Of a DNA stretch of 64,000 nt, positions 33,361 through 44,968 are shown one piece after another; position 1 is the first letter of the stretch; every line of letters begins with the position of its first letter. The stretch covers positions 586,365 to 650,364 of the forward strand of contig NW_003314319.1 of assembly GCF_000143415.4 (NCBI RefSeq), read 5' to 3'. The position numbers and the translations under genes were made by a program. The DNA is from Selaginella moellendorffii. Its lineage: Eukaryota; Streptophyta; Lycopodiopsida; Selaginellales; Selaginellaceae. The notes below the pieces were generated by a model. It did not search any database. It saw only the letters and a list, made by a program, of their open reading frames with translations, and was not told the origin of the DNA.

Positions 33361-34131
33361 TCAGTACCTTCGCCTTGCAGGACTTCGGGACCTGTGGCTT
33401 CGAGGAGAAGACCTGAGACGAGAATTCAGTAAGAAGAAAAGAGGAGTTGTACGCCCAAGAGTACCTTTTCCTGGAGCGATTGCTTCGAGAGGACTGATGC
33501 GAGGAAGGCCCGGATTTGAAAGCCCAGTCGACGCTAATGGTTTGTGTCAGCAGCTCGGCTCCGTTGAAGTTGCTAATGGCTGCCTGGGCCTCTTCCTTGT
33601 GCTCATACTCGATGAGAGCATAGCCCTGGAACAAGGAGCTCAGAACCTGGAACTCTGGAAGAAAAAAATCGTACCTTGACAAAACCAGTCCTTCGATCCA
33701 AGTTAAGGTTGAGATTCTTGATCACTCCAGCGTCGGCGAACATCTCGTGCACATCGTCTTCCTGGGCTTCTTCGTGGACGCCAGTCACCAGAATGATCCA
33801 GCCCTCGATAGCTGCGTTTCAATCCAAGTAAACGATGGGAAAGAAAGGATGAAAAAGAAAGATGAAGCGAGAGCTAGGGCTTACACTTCTGGGCGCCGTC
33901 CTTGTCGTCCGAGACAATGGTATCGAAATCCCGGGCAAACCTGTTGGAGCGATCACTGCTACCTTCGTCGCGAAACCCCCGCCCCTTGGTGTGCTTGGGC
34001 GCGCCCCCAATAATCGTAGATCTCACCCTGGGCTGCGGCGCTGGCTCCACGTCTTCCATCGCCACATCCTCGTCGAGGAGATCGTCCTCCTCCGGCTCGA
34101 AATCCACAGCATCCATGTCCGCCGTCGCCAT
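33361..34131 (-). CDS. Y14: Y14/RBM8A, exon junction complex RNA-binding protein
   Basis: Core exon junction complex protein that pairs with Mago in the nucleus. Exons on the minus strand: 33885..34131, 33675..33811, 33465..33625, 33361..33412; 198 residues. An acidic amino terminus ([20 protein letters not shown]) is followed by one [23 protein letters not shown] (RNP2 region), [37 protein letters not shown] (RNP1 region) and [11 protein letters not shown]. The tail is Arg/Ser-rich and ends [10 protein letters not shown], as in plant Y14. All landmarks match closely, so the name is secure. Its start codon lies only 94 bases from that of the divergent HUA2-like gene. Confidence 0.96.
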
Positions 34132-34225
34132 TACCTCTTCTTTGCCCTCTCAAAACCCTAACATTTGCTTGCTAACTTATAGCCGGATATTCGTTTAGGG
34201 AAAGGGGACAGTTGGGACGAGAGCG
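34132..34225. promoter_or_regulatory. Very short divergent promoter with telo-box
   Basis: Only 94 bases separate the Y14 and HUA2-like start codons, so both leaders and core promoters must overlap here. A telo-box (AAACCCTAA) lies at 34153-34161, on the Y14 side. Confidence 0.6.
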
Positions 34226-37200
34226 ATGGCCAAGAAACGGGCCAAGGGATCCTCGGCCGCCATCGCAGCTGCGCAATGGAAGATCGGCGACCTTGTTCTT
34301 GCCAAAGTGAAGGGATTCCCGGCGTGGCCGGCTCAGGTACGAGCGAAAATCCGTGCCGCATTTGCTCTTGCTCCACCGTGCTGTGAAAATCCTTGATTCG
34401 TGAGGAACTGATGGACGCACAGGTCAGCAGGGCAGAGGATTTCGGGCGGCAGCGCAATCCCGCCAAGGTTTTCGTGGTCTTCTTTGGAACGAAGCAAATG
34501 TAAGAGACAACGCAATGTTCTTGTGATGCTTTTCTTTTGTGAGAGGAGTAACGATTGTAGAACTTTTTTCTTTCCTTTTTTTTCCCAGCTCTTGCGAGTG
34601 ATCCAACTTTCGTTCCTCATCGGTTTCTTCATTACAGACGCTTCTGCCAGCATTCGGAGATCTCAGCCTTTACTGTGGAGGCCAGAGCCGCGCTTCATGC
34701 CAGGACGCTATCGAAATGCGTCCCCTCGGATCTCAAACGAGCAGTGAAGGAGATATGCGAGGTGGCTGACGAAAGTGGAGAGCTAACAGTGACGAGGGAG
34801 CTCGATCAACCCGGGAGTGACAAAGACAATGACGTGCAGAGCTCCAGTAACGTGGACAACATCCAGGCAGCTGGTACCTTGGCTCAGTCACTGGAATCCA
34901 GGAAAGGGAATGGAGCGAACGTCCATCTTTCTAGGCCTGACAGTGGACGAGGGAAGAGAAAGAGGAGCACAGTCCAGATTGAAGAGCGAACCGATGGAAG
35001 AGACAGCCATCTTAACCAGAGAGACTGGGAGTCTTCGTGTACGAACTCGTGCAACAGCATGCTCGAAGGGGGGAACCAGGGTGTGCCGCTTGTGGACAAA
35101 GTGCTTACAAACTTCGCTTTTCACGAAGAGCTGGATTCCTTCAACAATGGTGTTCTTGAGGAGGATGAGAGGGAGAAAAGCGATCTGCAGGAATCGCAGC
35201 AACATCCTCCTAAATTCAGCTGGCTGAGACACAGCTCTAGATCGTCGACCAAGTTTCGGAGGAGAACGCTGAACTTCTCATCAATCAAAATCTGTCAAAA
35301 GAGGAAGAGGCAGATTGCGACAAAAAGATTACAGGCAAAAGTTGTAAGTGTGGCATTGCATTTGAAGAGTCTTGATCTGTTTGTTTTCTTCCAGGTTAGC
35401 TCTAGCAGTGATAGCGATGAAGACGATGATGATCCTGATTATGCGGAGGGATTTGGTGACTCTCTGGAGAGAAAACCAGGCGAGCTGAAAACAGCAGCAG
35501 TAAAGAAACAACGAACAGGCTGGTCTGAACAAAGGAAAAGACCCGAACCGGTGGTGGAGGAGATCTCAGACAAACATCTTCCTTTGGTAAAGAGGGCCAG
35601 TGCTCGCATTATTCACGAAGGATGCTGTGACAGAAAACCCTGGCACGAACCGAGGCAAAAACGATTTCCAAAGAAGCAGTGTCTCGAAGGCAGTGATTTG
35701 CAAGATTTGAAGACGTCAAACATGGGCGACAAGAGGCAATTCCCGTTGAAAGCTGAAAAGTATCGCCTACGAAGCAGTTTGACAGACAGTGAGGCACCTC
35801 TTCCTCCGTGTAAACGTCGCCAGCGAGTCTTAGAAGTGATGACAGGTGGTACTGAAGGCTCGGAGGATGAAGAAGCTGCCAAGCCAAAAGCAGGAACAAC
35901 TTCGAGATCCAGTCGACTCCTGAAAAACGGAAAAGGAAGTAGCAGAGCAGACGTGCCTGTAAAAAGTTTACAGGGTCCCAAGACTTTGCGACCTGATACA
36001 ACGCTAAAAAAGCTGAAGAATCAAAAGGCTCAGCTCGGATGTGAAACATCAAGGGAGGAACATTTGCCGAGGCGCACTTTGTTCAAGAGGAGGCTGGTAC
36101 GGAACAATCTCGCAGTAGAAGATCACGAGCTGAGCGTGGACTACCTGAACGTAACGCACTCAGCTTCTCGGTTTTATTGCGAAGACGTCAACAGGGTCAG
36201 AGAAGCGTAAGTCATTTGCATCAGGCACACTCCTCGGTGTTGCTAATCTATCTCCTGGTTTTTGCAGATATGAAGCTGCCAAAGAGAAGAAGCAAAAGCT
36301 TGCTTCCAAGAATACCTCCGCTCCTTCAACCTCCATGAAATACTATCTTGCCGTTTCTCATTCCAAGCAGAACTTTTCGGTTCCCTCGATGCTGTATTCC
36401 AGAAAGTCTGACCCGCACCGGGAAGCTGCTCTGAGGTTGAACATGTTTTCGTTGGAGAATTCACTAACACTTATAATCTTCACGGTAAATAATCGTCCTC
36501 TTTTATTTCGCTCGGACATAATGTCAAGTGATAAACATGCAGTGCGGAGGCAGATTCGGCACAAGATGCACTTGAAGGCTTGCTGGACAATCTCTCAAGA
36601 GCCAAAGATAGTATCGGCCGTGTTACTCGTCAAGCGGTTGATTGTGCAAGGCTTGGAACCAGCGAACAGGTATTATTCTTTCTTTTCGTTCCTATCATTG
36701 ATCTCTGAAGCTTTCTCATTGTCAAGTAGGCGATTGATATTATAGCCAGAAGGCTGGAAACGGAAAAAAGCTTTCACAGGCGCATTGACTTGTTCCTGGC
36801 AATCGACTCTATAGCGCAATGGTCACATAACCAGAAAGGTGTGAGAATGATAAAAGCTTTTTTCTTGTTTGTGTTCTTTGAAACCCGTAAACAATTTCAG
36901 GAACGGCCGCTGGAGCGTACAGTTCCTTGATACAAAATACCTTGCCCCGCCTGCTAAGTGCTGCAGCTCCTCCTGGCAACTTTGCGAGAGAGAATCGAAG
37001 GCAGTGTTTAAAGGTAACGAATCTCTATCAGGATGCCGATGTTCTGACACGAATCGTTTCCAGGTTCTCCAGCAGTGGCTGGAACGCAACGTCTTCCCAG
37101 AGTCCGTTGTCCGGCACTTCATGCGCGAGATCGAGTTTCACGACGCCGACAAGCCAGCCAACTTGAACGCCGGCCAGCGTCCGTGTAGAACCGAGCGCCC

Positions 37201-37657
37201 GCTCAACGATCCAATCCGGGAGATGGAAGGCATGCAAGTCGACGAATATGGCAGGTGATAGAGAGAGTATTTTTGAGAAAACGCGCTCACGCAGTCTTTG
37301 TCTTGTAATTGCAGCAACGCCAGCTTTCCGTTGCCGGGCCTGGCAATGCAGCGAGGCCCGGAAGACGACGAGTATAGCGGTGGAAAGATTGGAGGAGAGG
37401 ACGAAGAGCTAGCTCCCGACCCGGCAGGACAATCCAGGTACCCCCACGTCTTGGAGCAAGTCGATGGCGAGCTCGAGATGGAAGACGTCTCGCCGGTGGT
37501 GGAGATAAACTGGGCCAGGCACTACGACGGGCACTTGTTCTACCTCCAAGCTCCGCCTTTGCCTTCGTCTCCGCCGCCGTGCACTCCTCCTCCTCCGCCG
37601 CTGCCTCCTCCGGACAGATTCGATCAACGCTACTACAGATTTGGCTACACTACGTGA
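34226..37657 (+). CDS. HUA2-like PWWP and CID-domain protein
   Basis: Nuclear protein of 918 residues in the plant HUA2/HULK family, which affects pre-mRNA processing and transcription of MADS-box genes. Exons: 34226..34336, 34423..34499, 34638..35343, 35395..36206, 36268..36435, 36543..36669, 36730..36838, 36901..37013, 37064..37254, 37315..37657. The PWWP domain starts at residue ~17 (WKIGDLVLAKVKGFPAWPAQ) and continues with KVFVVFFGTKQ. A long basic, low-complexity middle follows. The RPR/CID-like domain reads ALEGLLDNLSRAKDSIGRVT, ERNVFPESVVRHFMREIE. The tail is Pro-rich (SSPPPCTPPPPPLPPPD). Intron 3 (35344-35394) is only 51 bases, in frame and stop-free. The exon 5/6 join is my least certain splice. 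Confidence 0.88.
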
Positions 37658-37755
37658 GAGGTAAGTTCTATCTCTTCTTTTTGTTTTTTCACATTATTTT
37701 ATTGTGCTTTGGTTGAATAACAGCAAACTATCATAGTCCCCTTTGTGTGGATCAT

Positions 37756-38520
37756 CTAGTCATCCATAGGATCATCTGGCGTGTCCTGTGGCTTTCTCTT
37801 GATCACTAGCACGGGGCACGTTGCATGGGTGGTACAATAGAGGCTCACGGTACCAACAAACATCCTGCACGAGAAAAGCTTGCGTGATCCCCGGAAGAAC
37901 TTGGGAGTTGAGTGAGAAGAGGACTCTACCTTTGCATCGTTTTGAGACCTCTGCTGCCAAGCACTAGCATGTCCGGCTGGAGCTTGGCAGCCTCTTTGCA
38001 GATGAGCTCCTTGGGATCGCCTGCTTTGATCCAAGCTTTACAGGGAATCTTCCCAAGAAGAAGAAAAAAAATTGGAGTTCATCAAAGGTTCTTTGTGAGA
38101 TCTACCTTTGCATCGTCGCAAATCCGAACGAAATGCTCCAGCAAATGCAACCCCCGCGTGAGCTCCCGCTCCTTCATGCTGTGGAAGTCACTGGCGGATT
38201 CATACACACTGTCGAGATCGTCGTCCGGCCCTGGAGAGAAGAAACGCTAAAGATCAAACAGCGATCGAGCGAGAGAGATCTCACCGACCATCTTCGTCGG
38301 GGACCTGGATGTGGAGGATGCTAAGCTCGAAATCCTCGCGGCGATGGCCAATGGAGGAGGAGGTGGGCTTGACGAGCTTGTCGAGCACCCAGTGGAAAGC
38401 GGTGTCGCTGCTGATCGATGCGTGGGGATAGCCCTTGATCGATGAGTGACTCACAGCGATTAAGATCCTTGTCTTGGATGTGGATTGCTCCTTCTTCTCC
38501 TCTTCGTTACCGCTCGCCAT
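37756..38520 (-). CDS. Universal stress protein (UspA family)
   Basis: Small soluble USP-domain protein of 194 residues. Exons on the minus strand: 38289..38520, 38106..38230, 37930..38048, 37756..37864. ILIAVSHSSIKGYPHASIS is the first strand and loop; DMLVLGSRGLKTM with RMFVGTVSLYCTTHATCPVL is the conserved G-x2-G-x9-G-S/T-type nucleotide loop, here GSRG...FVGTVS, and VLVIKRKPQDTPDDP is the last strand. Many plant USPs of this kind bind ATP; function is usually stress related but unspecified. The exon 1 donor (GTCGGT at 38288) is weak; an alternative GTGAG five bases on would break the frame. Confidence 0.88.
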
Positions 38521-38705
38521 GACCAAAAGACATGTGTCTACTTACCCTACAAACGTTCTTACTAATGTAAAATCGTTTTCCACCCGAAATCTTACCAAGA
38601 TACATGCCCAAACTGGGCAAATGCTGTAAGCTGTAAAACTCAAAGAACAAAGTTGGGATTTACTATATAGGTAACTTTTTATGAGATGCTGCCACGTAAG
38701 GAGAG
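38521..38705. promoter_or_regulatory. Divergent promoter, USP / hydrolase-like gene
   Basis: 185 bases between two divergent start codons. Contains a TATA-like ACTATATAGG at 38661-38670 on the hydrolase side. No other motif that I would rely on. Confidence 0.4.
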
Positions 38706-40435
38706 ATGAGAGCTCTTCTCGTTCTCAAGCCTTTGCTTCTCTCCAGCTGCCAGGTTTCTAGGTTTTGCGCCCGCGTGCCCCATTCCAGGCGATCGGCCAT
38801 GGCGTCTGGGAGCTGTGCCGGATTGGCAGCCAATTCCGCGGCGGCGACGTCGGCGATCGCGCTATCCCAAAGCGCTCGCGCGATCCCAGATCATCAGGCG
38901 GCATTGTCGCCCCTGCAAGATTTCGACTCCTCTGCGAATGCAATCGTAAGTGGATCATCTGTCTCGGCTTACCGGATGGAAATTTGTGCTCGTTTCTTAC
39001 CTCTAGATCCTCGAGCCAGTCCGGGAGGGAGGTCAGGATGTGGCTATCGTGTTCGCTTCTGGCGCATTGACGCCCGCGAGCGATTACATCCCGCTTTGCC
39101 AGGAGATCCAGCGCTCTTGCGAGCTCCGGATGTGGATTGCGATTGTCAATCCTCCAAATAACGTGATTTCCCAGGAGATCATCGAGCAAAGCCTGGATGG
39201 AATTCTCGAGAGGATGAAAGACCGTGGGTTTCGTCCAGGACAGCTTGCAATGGATAACATCTTCATCGCAGGCCACAGGTACGCGATTCACATTGTTTTT
39301 TTTCTTATCTTTGTGATGATCTAAACGAGCTAGCCTCAGCTGGGGAGCCTGGACTGGAAGAGCAGTAGCAGTGGGTCGTGCTCAAGGATTCATCCAGATT
39401 GGAAGCTGCTTCCACACGAATCCAGATAATCTGAGCCAGTATCCAAAGCCGGTTCTCACTTTGAGCGGGGAGCTGGATGGACAGATCACTTTGGGAGCGA
39501 TTGCCAAGCATGCAGGAGAGATCTTCGACGTCGAGGAAGAGATGGGAAGCTTCAATACTTATGGAAGGAAGCCCGTGGTGGTCATCCCCGGCATGAACCA
39601 TGCACAGGTCTCACACGGAGTTCCAAACAAAGCTAGAGGAGACCTCGACGCCGAGATACCAATCGAGCAAGCTCGAACTGATGTTGGGAGATTGATCGCT
39701 GCCTTCGTCACGGTACATGCTGCTCCCGAGAGCGCGAGTGCGTTGCTTGAGCTGGAAAAAGCTGTGAAGAACACACACGAGACGTGTAGGAGTTACTGGG
39801 AGGCGATAAAAGAGCAGGGATCATCCGGCGTGAAGAACTATCAGCTCGATCTCGCAAAGGTATCGCCTCAAGTTTTGAGCGAGGGCCAGGTTTCTGTGAT
39901 CCAGCACGACTACGAAGACAACTTTGTCTACTCCAAGCCGTGGATCGAGCACAAGCCAGCACGCAAGGTGTTTGTCAACACGTACTTGAAGAGCCAAGAC
40001 AACTTTCAGGTGGTGCGGAGCTTGTGGATCAAAATGAAGAGCAGGGAAGCGATCACCACAGCTTTTAAAGCAGCTGACGATCAAAAGGACGACGCTGCAT
40101 CATCACCATCGTCCAGGATCGCTGCCGGTTTCAACGAGAGAACGTTTCAAGAGGCCTTGAAGCTGGTCCCGGAGAGAGCCCGGGCAAAGTTCCTGGACCG
40201 TGGGAGGAAGCCGAGATTTGTGGACGATCTGGTGATCTCGGACTCGGCCCCCAAGTGGATCAAGAGCGACGTAACTTTGGTCGCTGCCGAGGATGGATTT
40301 GCCGACGTTCAATCGCCAGTTCTAATCAGTCCGATGGAGATGCCGCCCAGATTCGCTGGAATGCACTACATGAAACTTCTCACCATTGCTGGAGCCATGA
40401 AGTGGATCTTCACGGACTGCTATCGTACTACGTGA
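38706..40435 (+). CDS. Alpha/beta-hydrolase-like protein, unassigned
   Basis: Predicted protein of 537 residues in three exons: 38706..38945, 39007..39278, 39334..40435. Residues 1-75 are Ser/Ala/Arg-rich with few acids and could be an organelle targeting peptide; a second ATG at 38799 would give a shorter form. The middle resembles an alpha/beta-hydrolase: nucleophile elbow FIAGHSLSWGAWTGRA (GHSLS), acid candidate LSGELDG, and His candidate IPGMNHAQVSHG, in the order Ser-Asp-His. The carboxyl ~280 residues do not resemble a hydrolase lid or any family I know. Substrate unknown. The elbow departs from the usual G-x-S-x-G, so catalysis is not certain. Confidence 0.6.
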
Positions 40436-40513
40436 TAAACGTTCGTGACAAAATGAAAACCATATGATATGTGAGCTGTATCTCAGCCGCTTGTTTGAAG
40501 GGCTCATGTTCGT

Positions 40514-40531
40514 CCACGTGTCGAGTATTGG
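40514..40531. promoter_or_regulatory. G-box next to inverted CCAAT box
   Basis: CCACGTG at 40514-40520 is followed by ATTGG (inverted CCAAT) at 40527-40531, about 220 bases before the PDI start codon. Plant ER-stress elements combine CCAAT and CACG cores, but the spacing here is not the classical one. A weak candidate for unfolded-protein-response control. Confidence 0.3.
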
Positions 40532-40747
40532 TCTTGACTTTCTCATCTCGTTTAAACAAATCAAAGAGAATTGGATGTGTAAGAGTGGAGAGACTGTGAC
40601 CTATCCGGCCTCTCGGAGCTCAGGGATGCGATTGCTGTGAAGGTACGGTCTCTCTTTCTCGCGATCTTCGATTTTCTTGTGGCCGCATTGTGGATCTGGA
40701 TCGGATTCTAGGGAATCTGCGCAAGAGTCACCGATCCTCGGCTAGAC

Positions 40748-43020
40748 ATGGCAAGAAACCGGCATTTGTTCTTGGCGCTCCTCCTCGCGGCACTGCTGGC
40801 ATGCGCGAGCTTCATCCAGGTACATTCCGAGGATGCCGACGATCTGGAAGATCTGGACGCCGAGGACGAGCCGCAGCACAAGGCCGCTGCTCACGATCTT
40901 GCCGAGGAGGGGCCCGAGGAGGAGGATTATGGATCCTGGGAGGACGAGCAGTATCCAGCCGTGGACGATAAGGACGTGGTGGTGCTCGGCAGCGGCAACT
41001 TCAGCGATTTCATCAAGAAGAACAAGTTCGTGATGGTGGAGTTTTATGCTCCGTGGTGTGGCCACTGCCAGCAGCTAGCTCCAGAGTACGCCGACGCCGC
41101 CACCAAGCTCAAAGGTGAAGTGGCTCTTGCCAAAGTAGACGCTACCGTGGAGCACGACTTGTCCCAGGAGCATGAGGTACAAGGATTTCCAACCATCTTC
41201 TTCTTCGTGGATGGTGTGAAGCGCTCATACTCGGGGCACCGGACTGGGTAAGCGAGATCTCTGCGTGAAAACCTTTATATTCTCGTATTCTTTTTCTTCA
41301 GGGATGAGATCATTAAGTGGATAAAGAAGAGGACCGGGCCTGCTGTTACAAATGTGGATTCTGTTTCTGATGCCGAGACGATTCTAGCAGCTGGAAGCCC
41401 AATCGCTGTCGCTTTCTTGAGCAGCTTGGAGGTATTTTATAGTTGATCTGATGGTATCTCACTGTTTTAGTTCCCAGGGTGCTGAAGCCGAGGAGTTCGC
41501 TGCTGCTGCACGTCAAGACGATAATGTGTTGTTCTATCAAACTACGAAGGCAGAAGTTGCGGAACGATTTGAACTGAAAAGGAAGAAGAGCCCAGCGGTG
41601 GTTCTTCTGAAAAAGGAGCACGAGACAACTTCTCACTTTGGTATTTGTATTTTATGTACAAGGCGATCTAACTTCTGACCTTGATTATCACAGATGGCAA
41701 GTTCGAGAAAGATGCAATCTCACAGTTCGTCTCAACAAATAAATTGCCTTTGGTTATTGTTTTTAGTGGGGAGAATTCTAGTTTGATATTTGACAACCCG
41801 ATAAAGAAACAGGTATGGTGTTCAAATTGTGGGATATTTAAACTTGGTACTTTTTTATTCCAGCTTCTCCTTTTTGCTGGTGGCGAAGATTTCAAATCGT
41901 TGTATCCTTCGTATCAATCTGCGGCAAAAGCATTACAAGGAAAGGTTAGTGCTTTTCATTATGTCTCTGCTCGTTCATAAAGCATCTGGTGGGACAGCTT
42001 ATTTTTGTTCATGTTGACACTGCGGGAGAGGATGCGGCACAGATCACTGAGTATTTTGGTATCACCGCTGAGAAGCCGAAGGTAGAAGCTACGCTAGAAA
42101 TATCTTGATTTTACCAAATAATCTTTCAGGTGATGGGATTTTCTCCGGACGAGCAACGAAAGTTTATGTTGGATAAGGATATCACCACAGATAACCTCAA
42201 GGTGGTTTTCTTTTGTCACGTCCACTTTCTGTGTACTGAAGTTTCTTTTTTTCTGGCAGGCTTTTGGTGAGGACTTTCTGGCAGATAAGCTTCAGCAATT
42301 CTATAAATCTGAACCAGTACCAGAGAAGGTAATCCTATATGATTTCAGACAGTGGGCTCATCAGACAGTGCTTGTAGAATGATGGAGATGTAAAAATCGT
42401 CGTGGGTAGCAACTTCGACGAGATTGTTCTGGACGAGTCCAAGGATGTCTTGCTGGAGGTACACTGCTATATCTTAGCTTGTATATTCTACATTCTTCCT
42501 CTCGCCACGAATCCCCCTCGCAGATTTATGCTCCGTGGTGCGGGCATTGTCAAGCACTGGAGCCCATCTACAACAAGCTCGCAGCTCGGCTCCGAGAAGT
42601 CAAATCTCTGGTGATTGCCAAGATGGACGGAACAGCAAACGAACACCATCGGGCAAAGGTTCGTGTGATGTGGTCCTCTGTTCATTTCACTTCATCTCTT
42701 TTTTTTTTATCTTACGTACACGGTTGTCGTGTTGGTGCAGTCGGATGGTTTTCCCACGCTCTTGTTTTTTCCCGCTAACAAGAAGAGCTTTGACCCGGTA
42801 AGCACGCAATTCTTTTCGTCATGAGATCTCTCTGAGAAAAACTCTGGCTGCGTCGCAGATCACGGTGGACGCGGACAGGAGCGTCAAAGCCTTCTACCAG
42901 TTCTTGAAGAAGAACGCCGCGATCCCATTCACGCTACCAAAATCCGAGAAGACGAAATCTCAAGCTCCAGAGGAGGCAGCCGCCCCTCCCAAGAAGGAGG
43001 AGCTCAAGGACGAGCTCTAA
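40748..43020 (+). CDS. Protein disulfide isomerase, PDIL1-3/1-4 like
   Basis: ER-lumen oxidoreductase of 550 residues that forms and reshuffles disulfides. Exons: 40748..41247, 41302..41431, 41478..41640, 41694..41812, 41864..41944, 41998..42081, 42130..42201, 42260..42328, 42378..42458, 42524..42658, 42741..42797, 42859..43020. A signal peptide (HLFLALLLAALLACASFIQV) is followed by an acidic stretch (EDADDLEDLDAEDE) typical of the PDIL1-3/1-4 clade. Thioredoxin domain a has FYAPWCGHC, domains b and b' follow without cysteines at the active position, and domain a' has IYAPWCGHC. The protein ends KDEL, a perfect ER-retention signal. All twelve exons join in frame with GT/AG borders. Confidence 0.95.
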
Positions 43021-44138
43021 GAAAATGAGAGAAGAGACGAGATCTCACTGGAGAACGTTTTTTAAGCAAACACGAGGAGAGAAGAAAAAAAAATTGGACT
43101 GCTGTTCCCAGGATTCGTACCGGCGCCCATCGCTATCCGGGCAGGCAGGCCCATGGCCATGCCGCATTACTCCGCTGCCCGTATGACGTGGCGCGCGGCA
43201 GGCGCCGGGCAGGCAGGGCGGGCAGGCATGGGGGCCATGCATGGGCATGCGGGGATATGGAGGCCGGTGGATGAACGGCGGCGATAAGGGGAAGTAAGGG
43301 GAGCAACCAACGCGCTCGATCTTGGAGGCGGAGGAGGGGCGCTATTTCACCAAGTGGCAGCATCGCAACGAAGAAGAAGACGCACACTGCCCATCAGAGA
43401 CCACACACGTAAGGGAAAGGGGCTTTGTTTTTCTTGCTTGTGGCGTGCCGCGTGCTTGTGTGATTTCTACCCTAGCGCCGAGGCGCGGGCGAGCGAGCGA
43501 GCTCTCGGCGCTCCCTGTGGCGGGCGCTGAGATTGCCGATGCCTGTCTCTGTGTCTCCCCCCGGATTGATTGATTGGGTTTTAGCTGAGGATGATCCTCG
43601 GCAATGCGGGAAGGGATTCTTCTTCTTGTGATTCTCGTTTCTGGATAGAAGGGAGGAGGAGGAGGAGAAGGCGCTGGTGTTCCAGGGGCTGCTACTCGGT
43701 GGAGCCGGATTGAGCTTCTCCTCTCGGTGTGTGGGAAATTGCTTTCTTTTTTTTCCTTGTTATGGTTTCTTGGTCGCGCTAGGAAGTTCTGTGTAGAGGG
43801 TGTGTGCGTTCCCAGTGGGAGGTTTTTTTCTTGGTTTTTGTCGCAGTGCCGCTCAAAGATGTTTTTTTTTTCGCTCTCGCTCATTGTTTTTGATTGTTGT
43901 GGCACTGCTGCTTATGGCGTTGTTACGTCGGCAGCCCAGCCAGCCGAAGGGGCGAGAAAGCTTTGTTGTTCTTTCGGGAGAGAAGGGGGCCGAGTTTTTC
44001 TTGTTCTTTCTTTTTTGTTGTTTTTTTCGTCAGGCACAGCATTTGACTTCTCTCGGCTTGGAAAACTGGCCACGCGCGTTTTTCTAACCTTTTTTTTCCT
44101 CCTCTCTTCTCTCTCTTGTACTTTGCAGGAAAAAAAGG
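43021..44138. other. PDI 3' flank and NF-YB upstream region
   Basis: No coding gene. 43132-43250 is a GC-rich cluster with four GGCAGGC units, GCCATGCATGGGCATG-type near-palindromes and a TGACGTGG bZIP core at 43182-43189. The stretch just before 44138 ends TTTGCAGG ahead of the NF-YB ATG, which suggests a 5'-leader intron whose donor I cannot fix. Confidence 0.5.
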
Positions 44139-44968
44139 ATGGCGGACGTGGGAAGTCCCAGGAGCCAGGATAGCCCACACTCGGACGACGCTGGTGGCCA
44201 TGGTGGCGAACGCGACAACTCCAACGTAAGGGAGCAAGACAGGTTCCTTCCCATCGCCAACATCAGTCGGATAATGAAGAAGGCGCTGCCGGCGAATGCA
44301 AAGATCGCCAAGGATGCCAAGGAGACGGTGCAAGAATGCGTCTCGGAGTTCATCAGCTTCATCACTAGCGAGTAAGTATTGCTTCGATCCTTTGTGGTGA
44401 TGTTAACTATCTTCTTCTACTTTGTAGAGCCAGTGACAAGTGCCAAAGAGAGAAGAGGAAGACGATCAATGGCGATGACTTGCTATGGGCAATGAGCACG
44501 CTGGGCTTCGAGGAGTACTTGGAACCTTTGAAGATCTACTTGCAAAAGTACAGAGAGGTAACGGAGCTCTAGCTTTTCTTTCTTCTCGAGGCTAACAGGG
44601 TTTCATGTTTGTCACTCCAATGGCTCTTGTGGAATCAGACGGAGGTGAGAATCACTTGTTTTGTTTTGGATCTTCGAGGATGAGTTCTAAAACCTCTAAA
44701 AAAATCGCAGGGAGACAAAGGATCGGGAGTCAAGGGAGAAGGCAAGAAGGACCAGAGCATGGCTGTTCCATCTCCTGTCCAGGTGTGTTCTTGCGTAAGT
44801 TTAGCTTGTTCATCGTCACTGACGATGCGTTGTTTCGATTTTTCCAGTCGAGTATGTACACCAGCATGAGTTACTTGCCACAGCAGGTAACAACACAATT
44901 TCCATCGCATTTGTCACGGCACTAAAGTTCTTCCATTGCAATTCTTTTCGTGAGTGCAGGCACTCTAG
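44139..44968 (+). CDS. NF-YB (CCAAT-binding HAP3) subunit
   Basis: Histone-fold subunit of the CCAAT-binding NF-Y factor, 162 residues. Exons: 44139..44371, 44428..44557, 44639..44644, 44711..44782, 44848..44886, 44960..44968. The core is standard: [40 protein letters not shown], then [20 protein letters not shown] and [13 protein letters not shown]. The six-base exon 3 (codes Thr-Glu) is inferred because it rebuilds an (M/T)EGD segment found after KYRE in plant NF-YB; skipping it also keeps frame. The last exon codes Ala-Leu-stop. Non-LEC1 type, since the B-domain residue in the MKKALP segment region is the common form. Confidence 0.9.
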
